The notes beneath the pieces are model-generated. The model was not told the DNA's origin, ran no database searches, and was given only the letters and a program-made list of their open reading frames with translations. A DNA stretch of 64,000 nucleotides, taken from contig CAVUSJ010000004.1 in the NCBI GenBank assembly GCA_963744105.1, forward strand, positions 124,001-188,000. Direction: 5' to 3'. Below are positions 50,224 through 59,137 of the stretch, piece by piece (the first letter of the stretch is position 1; each line of letters opens with the position of its first letter). The stretch comes from DASUPK01 sp963744105 (GTDB taxonomy: Bacteria; Actinomycetota; Thermoleophilia; Solirubrobacterales; 70-9). A program made the translations under genes and the position numbers.

Positions 50224-51693
50224 GTGCCGGATACCCATCCTCTGACGATCGTCTCCAACCGCGGGCCCGCCGAGTTCAGCGTCGACGACCGCGGGAATCG
50301 CGTGGTTCACCGGGGAGGCGGCGGCCTGGTCACCGCTCTCTCCGGGCTCGTCTCCCACCGCAATGCGCTCTGGATCGCCTCCGCGATGACCGAGGAGGAC
50401 GTGGCCGTGGCGAGAGAGAGCGACGGACCGGTCGCGATCGAGGTCGACGGCATCGACTACGACGTGCAGATGGTCGCGTCCAACCCGACGGCCTATGACC
50501 GCTTCTACAACGTGATCGCGAACCCGATCCTCTGGTTCATCCAGCACTACCTCTGGGACCTCTCCAACGCGCCGGACATCCGCCAGGCGGAGGTGGACGC
50601 CTGGGAGGAGGGCTACAAGGTCGTCAACGACGACATCGCGGACTGTGTGATCCGGGCGATCGACGGGCAGGAGAGCCCGGTCGTGATGCTCCACGACTAC
50701 CACCTCTACACCTGCCCCGGCCTGATCCGGAAGGCCCGGCCGGACGCCTTCCTCCACTACTTCGTCCACATCCCGTGGTCGCAGCCGGACTCCTGGCGGA
50801 TCCTCCCCAATCGCTGGCGCGAGGAGATCTACCACTCGATGCTGGCCAACGACATCATCGGCTTCCACACCACCGCCTACTGCCGGAACTTCCTGCAGTG
50901 CTGCCGGGAGTTGATGGAGCTGGAGACGGACTACGAACGGATGTCGGTCACCTATGAGGGCCGCGAGATCTGGGTCCGGGCCTATCCGCTCTCGATCGAC
51001 ACGCAGAGGCTCTACCGGGCGGCCGAGTCAGCCGACGTCGCCTTCTACGAGAAGGAACTGCTGCGGCGCCGCCGCGATCACCTGATCATCCGGGTCGACC
51101 GGGCGGACCTCTCCAAGAACGTCCTCCGGGGCTTCACCGCCTTCGACGTCTTCCTCGAGCAGCACCCCGAGTTCCGCGAGAAGGTCACCTTCATCGCCCA
51201 CCTGCAGCCCTCGCGGCAGGACGTCCCCGAGTACGCCGAGTACCTGGAGCGGATCGAGGCGCTGGTCGCAGTCGTCAACCACCGCCACGGCACGACCGAC
51301 TGGATGCCGATCGACCTGCGGATCTACGAGAACTTCCACGAGGCCGTCGCCCGCTACAAGCACTTCGACCTGCTCATGGTCAACTCGCTCTTCGACGGGA
51401 TGAACCTGGTCGCCAAGGAGGCGCCGGCAGTGAACACCCGCGACGGCGTCGTGATGCTCTCCGAGAACACAGGCGCCCACGAGGAGCTCGGCGACTGCGC
51501 CCTCTCGGTCAACCCCTTCGACATCCAGGAGCAGGCCGACGAGATCCACCGTGCCCTCACCATGGAGCCCGAGGAGCGGGCTCTCCGGGCGAGGCGCCTG
51601 AAGGAGATCATCACCGAGCGCGACCCGGGCGACTGGGTCGACGAGCAGATGGACGACATCCGCGCCAAGCGGGCGCCGGCCGAGGTTCGCTAG
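50224..51693 (+). CDS. otsA: Trehalose-6-phosphate synthase
   Basis: GT20 enzyme that joins UDP- (or GDP-) glucose and glucose-6-phosphate. About 489 residues, with the N-terminal LTIVSNRGPAEF, GGGGLVTAL, HDYHLYTCPGLIR, HFVHIPWSQPDSWRILP, the C-terminal RVDRADLSKNV and LFDGMNLVAKEAP segments. GTG at 50224 is chosen over GTG 50215 because a TAAAGT box (50211-50216) lies 7 nt before it, which would overlap the other start. No trehalose-6-phosphatase (OtsB) gene is adjacent. The 3' end overlaps the convergent small membrane protein gene by 4 bp. Confidence 0.93.
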   Translation: MPDTHPLTIVSNRGPAEFSVDDRGNRVVHRGGGGLVTALSGLVSHRNALWIASAMTEEDVAVARESDGPVAIEVDGIDYDVQMVASNPTAYDRFYNVIANPILWFIQHYLWDLSNAPDIRQAEVDAWEEGYKVVNDDIADCVIRAIDGQESPVVMLHDYHLYTCPGLIRKARPDAFLHYFVHIPWSQPDSWRILPNRWREEIYHSMLANDIIGFHTTAYCRNFLQCCRELMELETDYERMSVTYEGREIWVRAYPLSIDTQRLYRAAESADVAFYEKELLRRRRDHLIIRVDRADLSKNVLRGFTAFDVFLEQHPEFREKVTFIAHLQPSRQDVPEYAEYLERIEALVAVVNHRHGTTDWMPIDLRIYENFHEAVARYKHFDLLMVNSLFDGMNLVAKEAPAVNTRDGVVMLSENTGAHEELGDCALSVNPFDIQEQADEIHRALTMEPEERALRARRLKEIITERDPGDWVDEQMDDIRAKRAPAEVR

Positions 51694-52109
51694 CGCTCGA
51701 TCTGGAACTCGCCGCGCTGCGGCGGGGGGCTGTAGCTCGGCGTATAGGTCGGGGCTGAGGGCGGAGACGGCGCAGCTGCCGTGGCGTGATGCTGGTGGCG
51801 GGGATGGCGACGGCGCCGAGGTTTGGGCATGGGGCGAGCTCGCCTGGGACGGTGTGTTGGCCTCTTCGGCCGCGGGGCCGGCGCGGGTGGCCGAGCGGTC
51901 ACGGGCGGCGCCGGCGGAAGGGCTGCCTGCGTCAGGCCGACGTCGGGCGGAACGGGCGGTGGACCGTCCCCGCCCAGCACCGCCGGCAGGGAGACGATCC
52001 CGGCGATCGCCGCGGCCACGACCGCCGCGACGCGCCCCACGCTCGCCCACCTGATCTGCCTGCCCGACACACCTGCCTGAGGGCGACGGCGCGGACTCCT
52101 CTCCCCCAA
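51690..52109 (-). CDS. Proline/arginine-rich single-pass membrane protein
   Basis: 139 residues: a basic cytoplasmic N-terminus (GERSPRRRPQAGVSGRQIRW), one membrane helix (about 23-45) and a long extracytoplasmic tail of Pro, Arg, His and Ala ending in a PPPQRGEFQIER segment. No domain is recognised. The composition suggests a wall-spanning or disordered tail. The overlap with otsA is 4 bp; rpsF begins 72 nt away in the opposite direction, so it is divergent from the ribosomal block. Function unknown. Confidence 0.6.
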   Translation of the reverse strand: MGERSPRRRPQAGVSGRQIRWASVGRVAAVVAAAIAGIVSLPAVLGGDGPPPVPPDVGLTQAALPPAPPVTARPPAPAPRPKRPTHRPRRARPMPKPRRRRHPRHQHHATAAAPSPPSAPTYTPSYSPPPQRGEFQIER

Positions 52110-52166
52110 CCTGAATCGGCGCCTGCTCCGCTTCGCGTCCGCCGGCGCCTCCCATCAGTAACCCCC

Positions 52167-52172
52167 TATAGT
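52167..52172 (+). promoter_or_regulatory. Putative rpsF -10 box (TATAGT)
   Basis: TATAGT lies 9 nt before the rpsF GTG, so the transcript of the ribosomal/replication block probably begins at or within 2-3 nt of the start codon. Confidence 0.5.
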
Positions 52173-52181
52173 CCCGTCGCT

Positions 52182-52580
52182 GTGAACCGCCACTACGAAC
52201 TCGTATTGATGCTCGACCCCGAGGCCGCCGACGAGGCCCGCGAGAAGGTCGCGGGCGACGTCAAGCAGGCGATCGAGGGCGCGGGCACGCTCGACCGCGC
52301 GGATGTCTGGGGCATGCGCAAGCTCGCCTACGAGATCAAGCAGCGGAACGAGGCCGACTACCGCTTCTTCCGCTTCCAGGGTGAGCCGCAGCTGCTGGAG
52401 CGGCTGGATCACAACCTGAAGATCACCGACGGCGTCCTGCGCTTCCGGATCTTCAAGGTCGAGCCCGAGGCGCCGGCGAACCCGCCGCCCGCGATCGAGC
52501 GGCCGATGTCGGTCGGTGACGGCCGGCCGGACCGGGACGATCGCCCACGTCGCGGTCGCCGCGACGACCGCGACGAGTAG
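52182..52580 (+). CDS. rpsF: 30S ribosomal protein S6
   Basis: 132-residue small-subunit protein that pairs with S18. Standard start NRHYELVLMLDPEA, the ferredoxin-like fold through WGMRKLAYEIKQRNEADYRFFRFQGEP, and FRIFKVE; the C-terminal about 30 residues are an Arg/Asp-rich extension (RPDRDDRPRRGRRDDRDE). GTG start at 52182; the longer open frame from 51786 runs over the divergent gene and is rejected. First gene of the conserved rpsF-ssb-rpsR-rplI-dnaB order. Confidence 0.96.
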   Translation: MNRHYELVLMLDPEAADEAREKVAGDVKQAIEGAGTLDRADVWGMRKLAYEIKQRNEADYRFFRFQGEPQLLERLDHNLKITDGVLRFRIFKVEPEAPANPPPAIERPMSVGDGRPDRDDRPRRGRRDDRDE

Positions 52581-52680
52581 CTCCGCGCAGTTTCCGGCCT
52601 TTCTTCCCCAGCGGGGGGAGAACCGACCGTGCCGCGACCTAAGATCGATGTTCGGAATCGAAAGGAAGAGGAGCTGACCA

Positions 52681-53148
52681 GTGGCCGCGAGCAACGTGAA
52701 CGTCGCAGTAATCACCGGAAACTTGACCAAGGACCCCGAGCTGCGCTCGACGCCCGGCGGAACCTCCGTCTGCAAGCTTCGCGTGGCCGTCAACAGCCGC
52801 CGCAAGGACGGCCAGAGCGGGGAATGGGTCGACAAGCCGAATTACTTCGACGTCACCGTCTGGGGCGCGCAGGGCGAGAACTGCGCCAACTACCTCTCCA
52901 AGGGTCGCCCGGTCGCCGTCGAGGGACGGCTCGACTGGCGCGAGTGGGAGGCGCAGGACGGCTCCAAGCGCCAGGCGGTCGAGATCATCGCCAACAGCGT
53001 CCAGTTCCTGGGCTCGCGCTCGGACAACGCGGGCGGTGGCGGCAACGGAACCTTCCAGCCGAGCTCGGACGTGCCGGCCGACACCTCGGACTTCGAGGGC
53101 GCGGCGATCAGCTCCGGCGGCGGCTCGGACGACGACATTCCGTTCTAG
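52681..53148 (+). CDS. ssb: Single-stranded DNA-binding protein
   Basis: 155-residue tetrameric OB-fold SSB. Start segment VNVAVITGNLTKDPELRSTPGG, core VWGAQGENCANYLSKGRPVAVEGRLD, a Gly/Ser-rich linker and the acidic C-terminal tip DDDIPF that recruits partner proteins. GTG start is preceded by a GGAAGAGGAG ribosome binding site and a TAAGAT -10 box about 34 nt upstream, so this gene has its own leadered promoter inside the block. A 7-bp hairpin begins at the stop codon. Confidence 0.97.
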   Translation: MAASNVNVAVITGNLTKDPELRSTPGGTSVCKLRVAVNSRRKDGQSGEWVDKPNYFDVTVWGAQGENCANYLSKGRPVAVEGRLDWREWEAQDGSKRQAVEIIANSVQFLGSRSDNAGGGGNGTFQPSSDVPADTSDFEGAAISSGGGSDDDIPF

Positions 53149-53164
53149 TCGGGCATTGCCCGAC
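53148..53164 (+). terminator. Hairpin at the ssb stop codon
   Basis: GTCGGGC-ATT-GCCCGAC: a perfect 7-bp stem beginning at the last base of the ssb stop. No T-tract follows, so it may be an attenuator or processing site that lowers expression of the downstream genes rather than a full terminator. Confidence 0.5.
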
Positions 53165-53228
53165 GGGATAGGGTCGGCGGTGGGCTGAAACCGACCTGCC
53201 TACTGCTCCAGCCGCCCCTTCAAACGCA

Positions 53229-53254
53229 TTCAGCTTCGGCAAGTTGAAGCTGAA
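53229..53254 (+). other. Hairpin in the ssb-rpsR gap
   Basis: TTCAGCTTC and GAAGCTGAA form a perfect 9-bp stem with an 8-nt loop inside the 256-bp gap before rpsR. It could be part of a leader RNA or a terminator; no T-tract follows and no known RNA family is recognised. Confidence 0.4.
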
Positions 53255-53404
53255 CAAGAGGAAGGGGACGGCAACCCAGGTCGTGGACCTGTCCGGAAAA
53301 AATTGTCGCTCAAGTCCAAGGGGAAATAGCGAGATCCCACGGCGGCCGTTCGTGGTGGTTGGCGACCGCCGGCCGGTGGCGGCCGCTACCATTCGCGCCC
53401 GCTC

Positions 53405-53674
53405 ATGGCTCGACAGCAACGACAGCAGACTCCGACCGGCGGCCGCAGGCGCCGCGGCCCGGCCGATCGCGGCCGCCCGCGGAAGTACACACGGCTCAAC
53501 GTCGAGGCGATCGATTACAAGGACCTGAACCTGCTGCGGCGGTTCATCTCCGACCGTGGCAAGACCCGCTCCCGCCGCGTCACCGGCCTCTCCCGGAAGC
53601 ATCAGCAGCAGCTCGCGCTCGCCGTGAAGCGGGCCCGTGAGCTCGCCCTGCTGCCCTACGTCGGCGAGCGGTAG
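53405..53674 (+). CDS. rpsR: 30S ribosomal protein S18
   Basis: 89-residue S6 partner in the small subunit. A basic N-terminal tail (about 1-25) is followed by the family core YTRLNVEAIDYKDLNLLRRFISDRGKTRSRRVTGLSRKHQQQLALAVKRARELALLPYV. No zinc Cys residues, i.e. the Cys-minus S18 form. ATG at 53405; a TACCAT box lies 12 nt upstream. rplI begins 4 nt after its stop. Confidence 0.96.
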   Translation: MARQQRQQTPTGGRRRRGPADRGRPRKYTRLNVEAIDYKDLNLLRRFISDRGKTRSRRVTGLSRKHQQQLALAVKRARELALLPYVGER

Positions 53675-53678
53675 GCCG

Positions 53679-54134
53679 ATGGCCCAGGCTGTTCTGCTCA
53701 AGGACGTCGAGGGACTCGGCGAAGCCGGGACCGCGATCGATGTATCGCCCGGCTACCTGCGCAACTACCTGGTGCCGCGCAAGCTGGCCCAGCCCGCAAC
53801 CAAGGGCGCCCTCGAGGAGGCCCAGCGCAAGCGGGAGCGCGAGGAGCAGGCCGAGAAGCAGGCCGCGGAGCGCGCCGGCGAGACCTCTGCCCTGCTCTCC
53901 AAGACCGTCCTGACGATCAACCACCGCGCGGGGGAGGACGGCAAGCTCTTCGGCTCCGTCACCTCCGCCGAGATCGCCGAGGCGATCCAGGCCGCGCGCA
54001 GCATCAAGGTCGACCGCAAAAAGATCCGCCTCGAGGAGCCGATCCGCGAGACCGGCACCTACATGGTCGACGTCGAGGTCGGCGGCGGGGTCACCGCCTC
54101 GGTCAAGACGATCGTCGCCGAAGCGAAGGAGTAG
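53679..54134 (+). CDS. rplI: 50S ribosomal protein L9
   Basis: 151-residue two-domain L9. N-terminal domain AQAVLLKDVEGLGEAGTAIDVSPGYLRNYLVPRKLA, a long charged connecting helix (about 48-75), and the C-terminal domain with GKLFGSVTSAEIAEAI and DRKKIRLEEPIRETGTY. ATG at 53679 gives the canonical N-terminus; the frame is open further upstream but overlaps rpsR. Two small hairpins follow the stop. Confidence 0.97.
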   Translation: MAQAVLLKDVEGLGEAGTAIDVSPGYLRNYLVPRKLAQPATKGALEEAQRKREREEQAEKQAAERAGETSALLSKTVLTINHRAGEDGKLFGSVTSAEIAEAIQAARSIKVDRKKIRLEEPIRETGTYMVDVEVGGGVTASVKTIVAEAKE

Positions 54135-54176
54135 GGCGCAAAAACCGCCCTTCCGCGCCAGGCACGATTCGTGCCT
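54133..54176 (+). terminator. Two hairpins after rplI
   Basis: AGGGCG/CGCCCT with loop CAAAAAC (54133-54151), overlapping the stop codon, and AGGCAC/GTGCCT with loop GATTC (54160-54176). Neither has a T-tract. Possible intrinsic-type or partial terminators between the ribosomal genes and dnaB. Confidence 0.4.
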
Positions 54177-54358
54177 GAAACACGCGTCCCGCAAATAGCC
54201 GCAACTTGCCTGCGGGCTCCAGCCTCCTGTGATTTTCTAGCCAAGCTCGCGCGGGTTTGGTTCCACCAAGGGGCAGACGCGGATCCGCCGGGCCTATATC
54301 CAGACTGGAGAGAGACTCGGCCGCACGGTCGAGCGACCCCCTGCGCAAACCGAGAGCT

Positions 54359-55807
54359 TTGGCCACCAACGGAACATCCACGATCGTCCCGCCCCAGAAC
54401 CTGGAGGCCGAGAAGTCCGTGCTCGGCGCGATGCTCGTCTCCGAGTCGACGATCGAGCCGGTCATGCTCGACGTCCGCCTGCACGCGGACGACTTCTATC
54501 GCGACCGCCACCGCACGATCTACGAGGCGATCATCCGCCTCAACGAGGACGCGAACCCCGTCGACGTCCTCACCGTCTCCGAGCAGCTCGAGCAGCACGG
54601 GCAGCTCGACGCGATCGGCGGCCGCGACGTGGTCGCCAGCCTGGCGGCCAAGGTGCCGGCGCCGGGCAGCGCCAAGCACTACGCCCAGATCGTCAAGCAG
54701 AACTCGCTCATGCGCCGCCTCGACGCGGCCGCGAAGCAGATCCAGCAGTCGGTCGCGGAGCGGGACGGCGAGCCGTCGGAGATGGTCGAGCAGGCCGAGC
54801 GCCTGCTCTTCCAGGTCGCGCACGAGGAGCGCGCCGTCGACTTCCGCGAGATCGGCGAGATCCTCCACGACGAGATCGACAAGCTCGAGGCGCTCGCCTC
54901 CGGCACCTCCGACATCACCGGCACCCCATCCGGATTCCGCGATCTGGATGACAAGACCGGCGGCTTCCAGCCCGGCAACCTGATCGTGATCGCCGCCCGG
55001 CCCGCGATGGGGAAGTCGACTCTCGTCTGCGACTTCGCGCAGAACGTCGCCATGAAGCACCAGAAGCCGGTCGCCCTCTTCTCCCTCGAGATGTCCGAGA
55101 TGGAGCTCGCCCACCGCTTCATCGGCTCGCAGTCGCGGATCTCCTCCGACCGCCTCCGCAAGGGCAAGGTGGCGAGCAAGGACTGGCCGAAGGTGGTCAA
55201 GGCCTGCAACCAGCTCGAGTCCGCACCACTCTGGATCGACGACTCGTCCGACCTGGGGCTGCTCGAGCTTCGCGCCAAGGCACGCCGCCTGCACGCGCAG
55301 GAGAAGAGCCGCGGGCACGACGGCCTCGGCCTGGTGATCGTCGACTACATGCAGCTGATGCGCTCGGACGACGCGCGGGCCAACCGCGTCGAGCAGGTAT
55401 CCCAGTTCAGCCGGGGGCTGAAGATTCTCGCGCGAGAGCTCGCCGTGCCCGTGATCGGCATCTCCCAGCTCTCCCGCGCCCCGGAGCAGCGTCCCGACAA
55501 GCGCCCGATCCTCTCGGACCTGCGCGAGTCGGGCGCGATCGAGCAGGACGCGGACGTGGTTGGCTTCCTCTACCGCGACGACTACTACAACGACGACTCC
55601 GAGGACCCGGGCGGCGCCGAGCTGATCCTCGCCAAGCACCGCAACGGCCCGGTCGGGACCGTGCGCCTCGTCTTCCTCGAGCACTATCCGAAGTTCGCCG
55701 ACCGGGCGCGCGGCGAGCAGCCGATCGAGCAGCCGGCCGGCGAGAGTCCACCGATCGAGGACATCGGCACCGAGGGTGACCAGTTCGCCGACGCCGAGGA
55801 GCTCTGA
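54359..55807 (+). CDS. dnaB: Replicative DNA helicase
   Basis: 482-residue hexameric fork helicase. N-terminal domain opens VPPQNLEAEKSVLGAML; the RecA-like domain has GNLIVIAARPAMGKSTLV (Walker A, Lys about 218), LFSLEMSEMELAHR, LVIVDYMQLM (Walker B) and SQLSRAPEQR. No intein is present. TTG 54359 is chosen because it directly precedes the conserved N-terminus; the frame extends upstream to 54257 with non-conserved sequence. A TATATC box occurs near 54295. The loader-like gene begins 1 nt after the stop. Confidence 0.96.
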   Translation: MATNGTSTIVPPQNLEAEKSVLGAMLVSESTIEPVMLDVRLHADDFYRDRHRTIYEAIIRLNEDANPVDVLTVSEQLEQHGQLDAIGGRDVVASLAAKVPAPGSAKHYAQIVKQNSLMRRLDAAAKQIQQSVAERDGEPSEMVEQAERLLFQVAHEERAVDFREIGEILHDEIDKLEALASGTSDITGTPSGFRDLDDKTGGFQPGNLIVIAARPAMGKSTLVCDFAQNVAMKHQKPVALFSLEMSEMELAHRFIGSQSRISSDRLRKGKVASKDWPKVVKACNQLESAPLWIDDSSDLGLLELRAKARRLHAQEKSRGHDGLGLVIVDYMQLMRSDDARANRVEQVSQFSRGLKILARELAVPVIGISQLSRAPEQRPDKRPILSDLRESGAIEQDADVVGFLYRDDYYNDDSEDPGGAELILAKHRNGPVGTVRLVFLEHYPKFADRARGEQPIEQPAGESPPIEDIGTEGDQFADAEEL

Positions 55808-55808
55808 G

Positions 55809-56594
55809 GTGACGGCTCGCTCCACCACCGGCGACCGCCAGCCCTGCCGCCTCGGGATCTGCGATGGCTCCGGCTGGATCCTCGGGCCCGAGGACGTGGC
55901 CAGGCCCTGCGACTGCCGCGCCAGCATGGTCGCGAAGGCACGCCTGCGCGGGGTCGACTCCGTGATCCCTGCCAAGTACCGCGGCGTCTCCTTCGACCGC
56001 CCCCCGGTGACGCAGATGAACGAGATCGTCGTGCGGCGCGTGCGCGACTACTGCACCTCGATCGACGAGAACATCGAGGCCGGCCGCGGGCTCTGGCTCT
56101 ACGGCAGCTCGGGCACCGGCAAGACGACCCTGGCGATGCTGGTCTCGCGGATCGCCCTGGAGGCCGGCCGCTCGGTCGCCATCTACTCCCTCCCCAAGCT
56201 CCTCGCCCGAATCCGCCGCACCTTCGACGCGGAGACGGGCGAGCAGTCCTACTCCGACCTCTTCGAGCGGCTCGCCACCGTCGACCTGCTCCACGTCGAC
56301 GACCTCGGCGCCGAGAACCGCACCGAGTGGGTCCTCGAGCAGCTCTACGCGCTCGTCAACGAGCGCTACGAGGCCCAGCGCTCGCTGGTGGTCACGACCA
56401 ACCTCGAGGAGCACGAGCTCGAGGACCAGATCGGCGAGCGCGTGGTCTCCCGGCTGGTCGAGATGTGCGGCGACCCGCTGCCGCTCTTCGACGACGACCG
56501 CCGCATGCGCGTCTCGGCGGACGTCCCCGGCTCTCTCGGAGAGACCTCTCTCGGCGGCGGGATTGCGGGCGGACTGGATCCACTGGACCACTGA
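55809..56594 (+). CDS. DnaC/DnaI-like AAA+ ATPase (helicase-loader type)
   Basis: 261-residue AAA+ protein. A Cys-rich N-terminal region (CRLGICDGSGWI ... RPCDCR) resembles the zinc-binding start of DnaI loaders. Walker A GSSGTGKTT (about 99-107), Walker B LLHVDDLG, sensor I VVTTNLEEHEL and an Arg finger region VSRLVEMCG follow. GTG 55809 follows dnaB by one base, which supports a role in loading DnaB at origins or restarted forks; the longer frame from 55776 overlaps dnaB. Classical actinobacteria often lack DnaC, so its presence beside dnaB is informative. Confidence 0.87.
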   Translation: MTARSTTGDRQPCRLGICDGSGWILGPEDVARPCDCRASMVAKARLRGVDSVIPAKYRGVSFDRPPVTQMNEIVVRRVRDYCTSIDENIEAGRGLWLYGSSGTGKTTLAMLVSRIALEAGRSVAIYSLPKLLARIRRTFDAETGEQSYSDLFERLATVDLLHVDDLGAENRTEWVLEQLYALVNERYEAQRSLVVTTNLEEHELEDQIGERVVSRLVEMCGDPLPLFDDDRRMRVSADVPGSLGETSLGGGIAGGLDPLDH

Positions 56595-56639
56595 CCCTCC
56601 GGCTTACCCGGCGGCCGCAGGCCCCATAATCCCCTCGTC

Positions 56640-57946
<1,307 letters not shown>

Positions 57947-57950
<4 letters not shown>

Positions 57951-58651
57951 GCGAGCGCCCCGGTCGACGCGATCTCGTGAGTGTCGAGCTGCGGGATCAG
58001 TCCCTCCTCGACCCCCTTCTCCTCGCCGCGTCGCAGCATCCGCAACCCGAGGATCGTCGCCGCGAGGGTCGCCGTGACGCCTAGGCTGACCTGCACGCTG
58101 AGCAGCCCCTGCCGCGTCCAGTAGACGTCGCGGAGGTCCAGGAGCAGGGCGGCCTCGTCCATGGTCAGCCCCATGCCGACGCCGAACGGGATCGCCAGCG
58201 CCGACTCGACGCGCTCGTCCCGCGTCGTCAGGGCGCCGATCCCGGAGCCGAAGGCCAGCACGATGCCCGGCACGAAGTGATGGATGTGGCGGCCGCTCAC
58301 GTGGATGTCCCCCGACGGCCACCAGGACTGGCGGATCCCCCAGGTCGCGAGCCGCGCGAAGGCGAACGCTCCGAGGAACCCCTGCAGGATGTTGAAGAGC
58401 ACCGCCTCGTGGTGGGGCGTCGCGATGATCCCGCGCCGCGCAACCGCGAGGGTGTCCCGGGTGGCCTGGCCCGCAGCGTCGACGAGGGTTTCCGGGGTCT
58501 CGGCATCCCTGCTCTCGCGCCGGCGGCGCGCCATGCGCAGGAGCTCGCCGGTAACAAGCGTCCCGAGGGCCCCGGCGGCGAAGACCGCCAGCCCGACGGT
58601 GACGCGCTCAGCGCGGCGTTCGCTTCTTCGGTTTCCGGTCAGCCTCGGCAT
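57947..58651 (-). CDS. Conserved polytopic membrane protein (234 aa)
   Basis: Not recognised as a named family. Basic N-terminus, TM1 (about 17-37), a cytoplasmic segment with an Arg/Glu-rich stretch, then three or four further membrane segments. A conserved-looking histidine cluster lies in DIHVSGRHIHHFVPGIVLAFG (about 113-133). TMDEAALLLDLRDVYWTRQG is a charged loop near TM4. ATG at 58651 follows TAGCAT by 9 nt on the minus strand. Membrane function unknown. Confidence 0.7.
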
Positions 58652-58777
58652 CGGTGGGGCATGCTAGCCCGCCGGGTTTTGGCAGCCCGCAAATAGGGCA
58701 GGAATTTCGCCGTTGTGCAGCGAAATCAGCATTTTCCACTGAGGCGAAGGTCCGCGGCGGGCAATAGAGTTCCGCCC

Positions 58778-58873
58778 ATGCGCAGGTTGCTCGCCCCCGT
58801 GAACGTCGGCGTCAGCGCCGCCCGGCACGTCCTCTGGTATCTGAGTTACCACGCAGGCCCGCGCCAGCAGTAG
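58778..58873 (+). CDS. Putative 31-aa peptide upstream of glsB-like gene
   Basis: ATG at 58778 is 7 nt after TAGAGT (58765-58770), the leaderless spacing typical of this window, and the stop TAG immediately precedes the ATG of the next gene. The product (start MRRLLAPVNVGVSAARHVLW) is basic and weakly hydrophobic. It may be a real small protein or a leader peptide coupling translation to the membrane protein downstream. Confidence 0.45.
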   Translation: MRRLLAPVNVGVSAARHVLWYLSYHAGPRQQ

Positions 58874-59128
58874 ATGGGAATCATCGCCTGGATCATCCTG
58901 GGCCTCTTCGCCGGCACCATCGCGCGCGCCCTGATCCCGGGGCGCACCGAGCCGGGCGGCTGCATCGGCACCACGGCCGTCGGCATCCTCGGGGCCCTGC
59001 TCGGCGGCTTCCTGGCGAGCGCGCTGCACGTCGGCCACATCCACGATTTCTTCAACCTCGGGACCTGGCTGATCGCGATAGCCGGCTCGATCATCCTGCT
59101 GCTGATCATCCGCGCGATCGCGCGCTGA
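58874..59128 (+). CDS. GlsB/YeaQ/YmgE-family (transglycosylase-associated) membrane protein
   Basis: 84-residue protein with three hydrophobic segments and the family patterns GIIAWIILGLFAGTIARALIPG and GGCIGTTAVGILGALLGGFL. Members are small stress-linked membrane proteins of unknown mechanism. It begins directly after the 31-aa ORF (no gap), so it is probably translated by coupling or from the same transcript. Convergent with the RTX-tailed glycosidase gene, 9 bp apart. Confidence 0.9.
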   Translation: MGIIAWIILGLFAGTIARALIPGRTEPGGCIGTTAVGILGALLGGFLASALHVGHIHDFFNLGTWLIAIAGSIILLLIIRAIAR

Positions 59129-59137
59129 CCAAGCGCC

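Noticed and set aside
53290..53330. Sigma-28 (flagellar-type) promoter in the ssb-rpsR gap
   Set aside because: A CTCAAG-like word is present but the -10 part does not match the GCCGATAA consensus, and there is no flagellar gene nearby.
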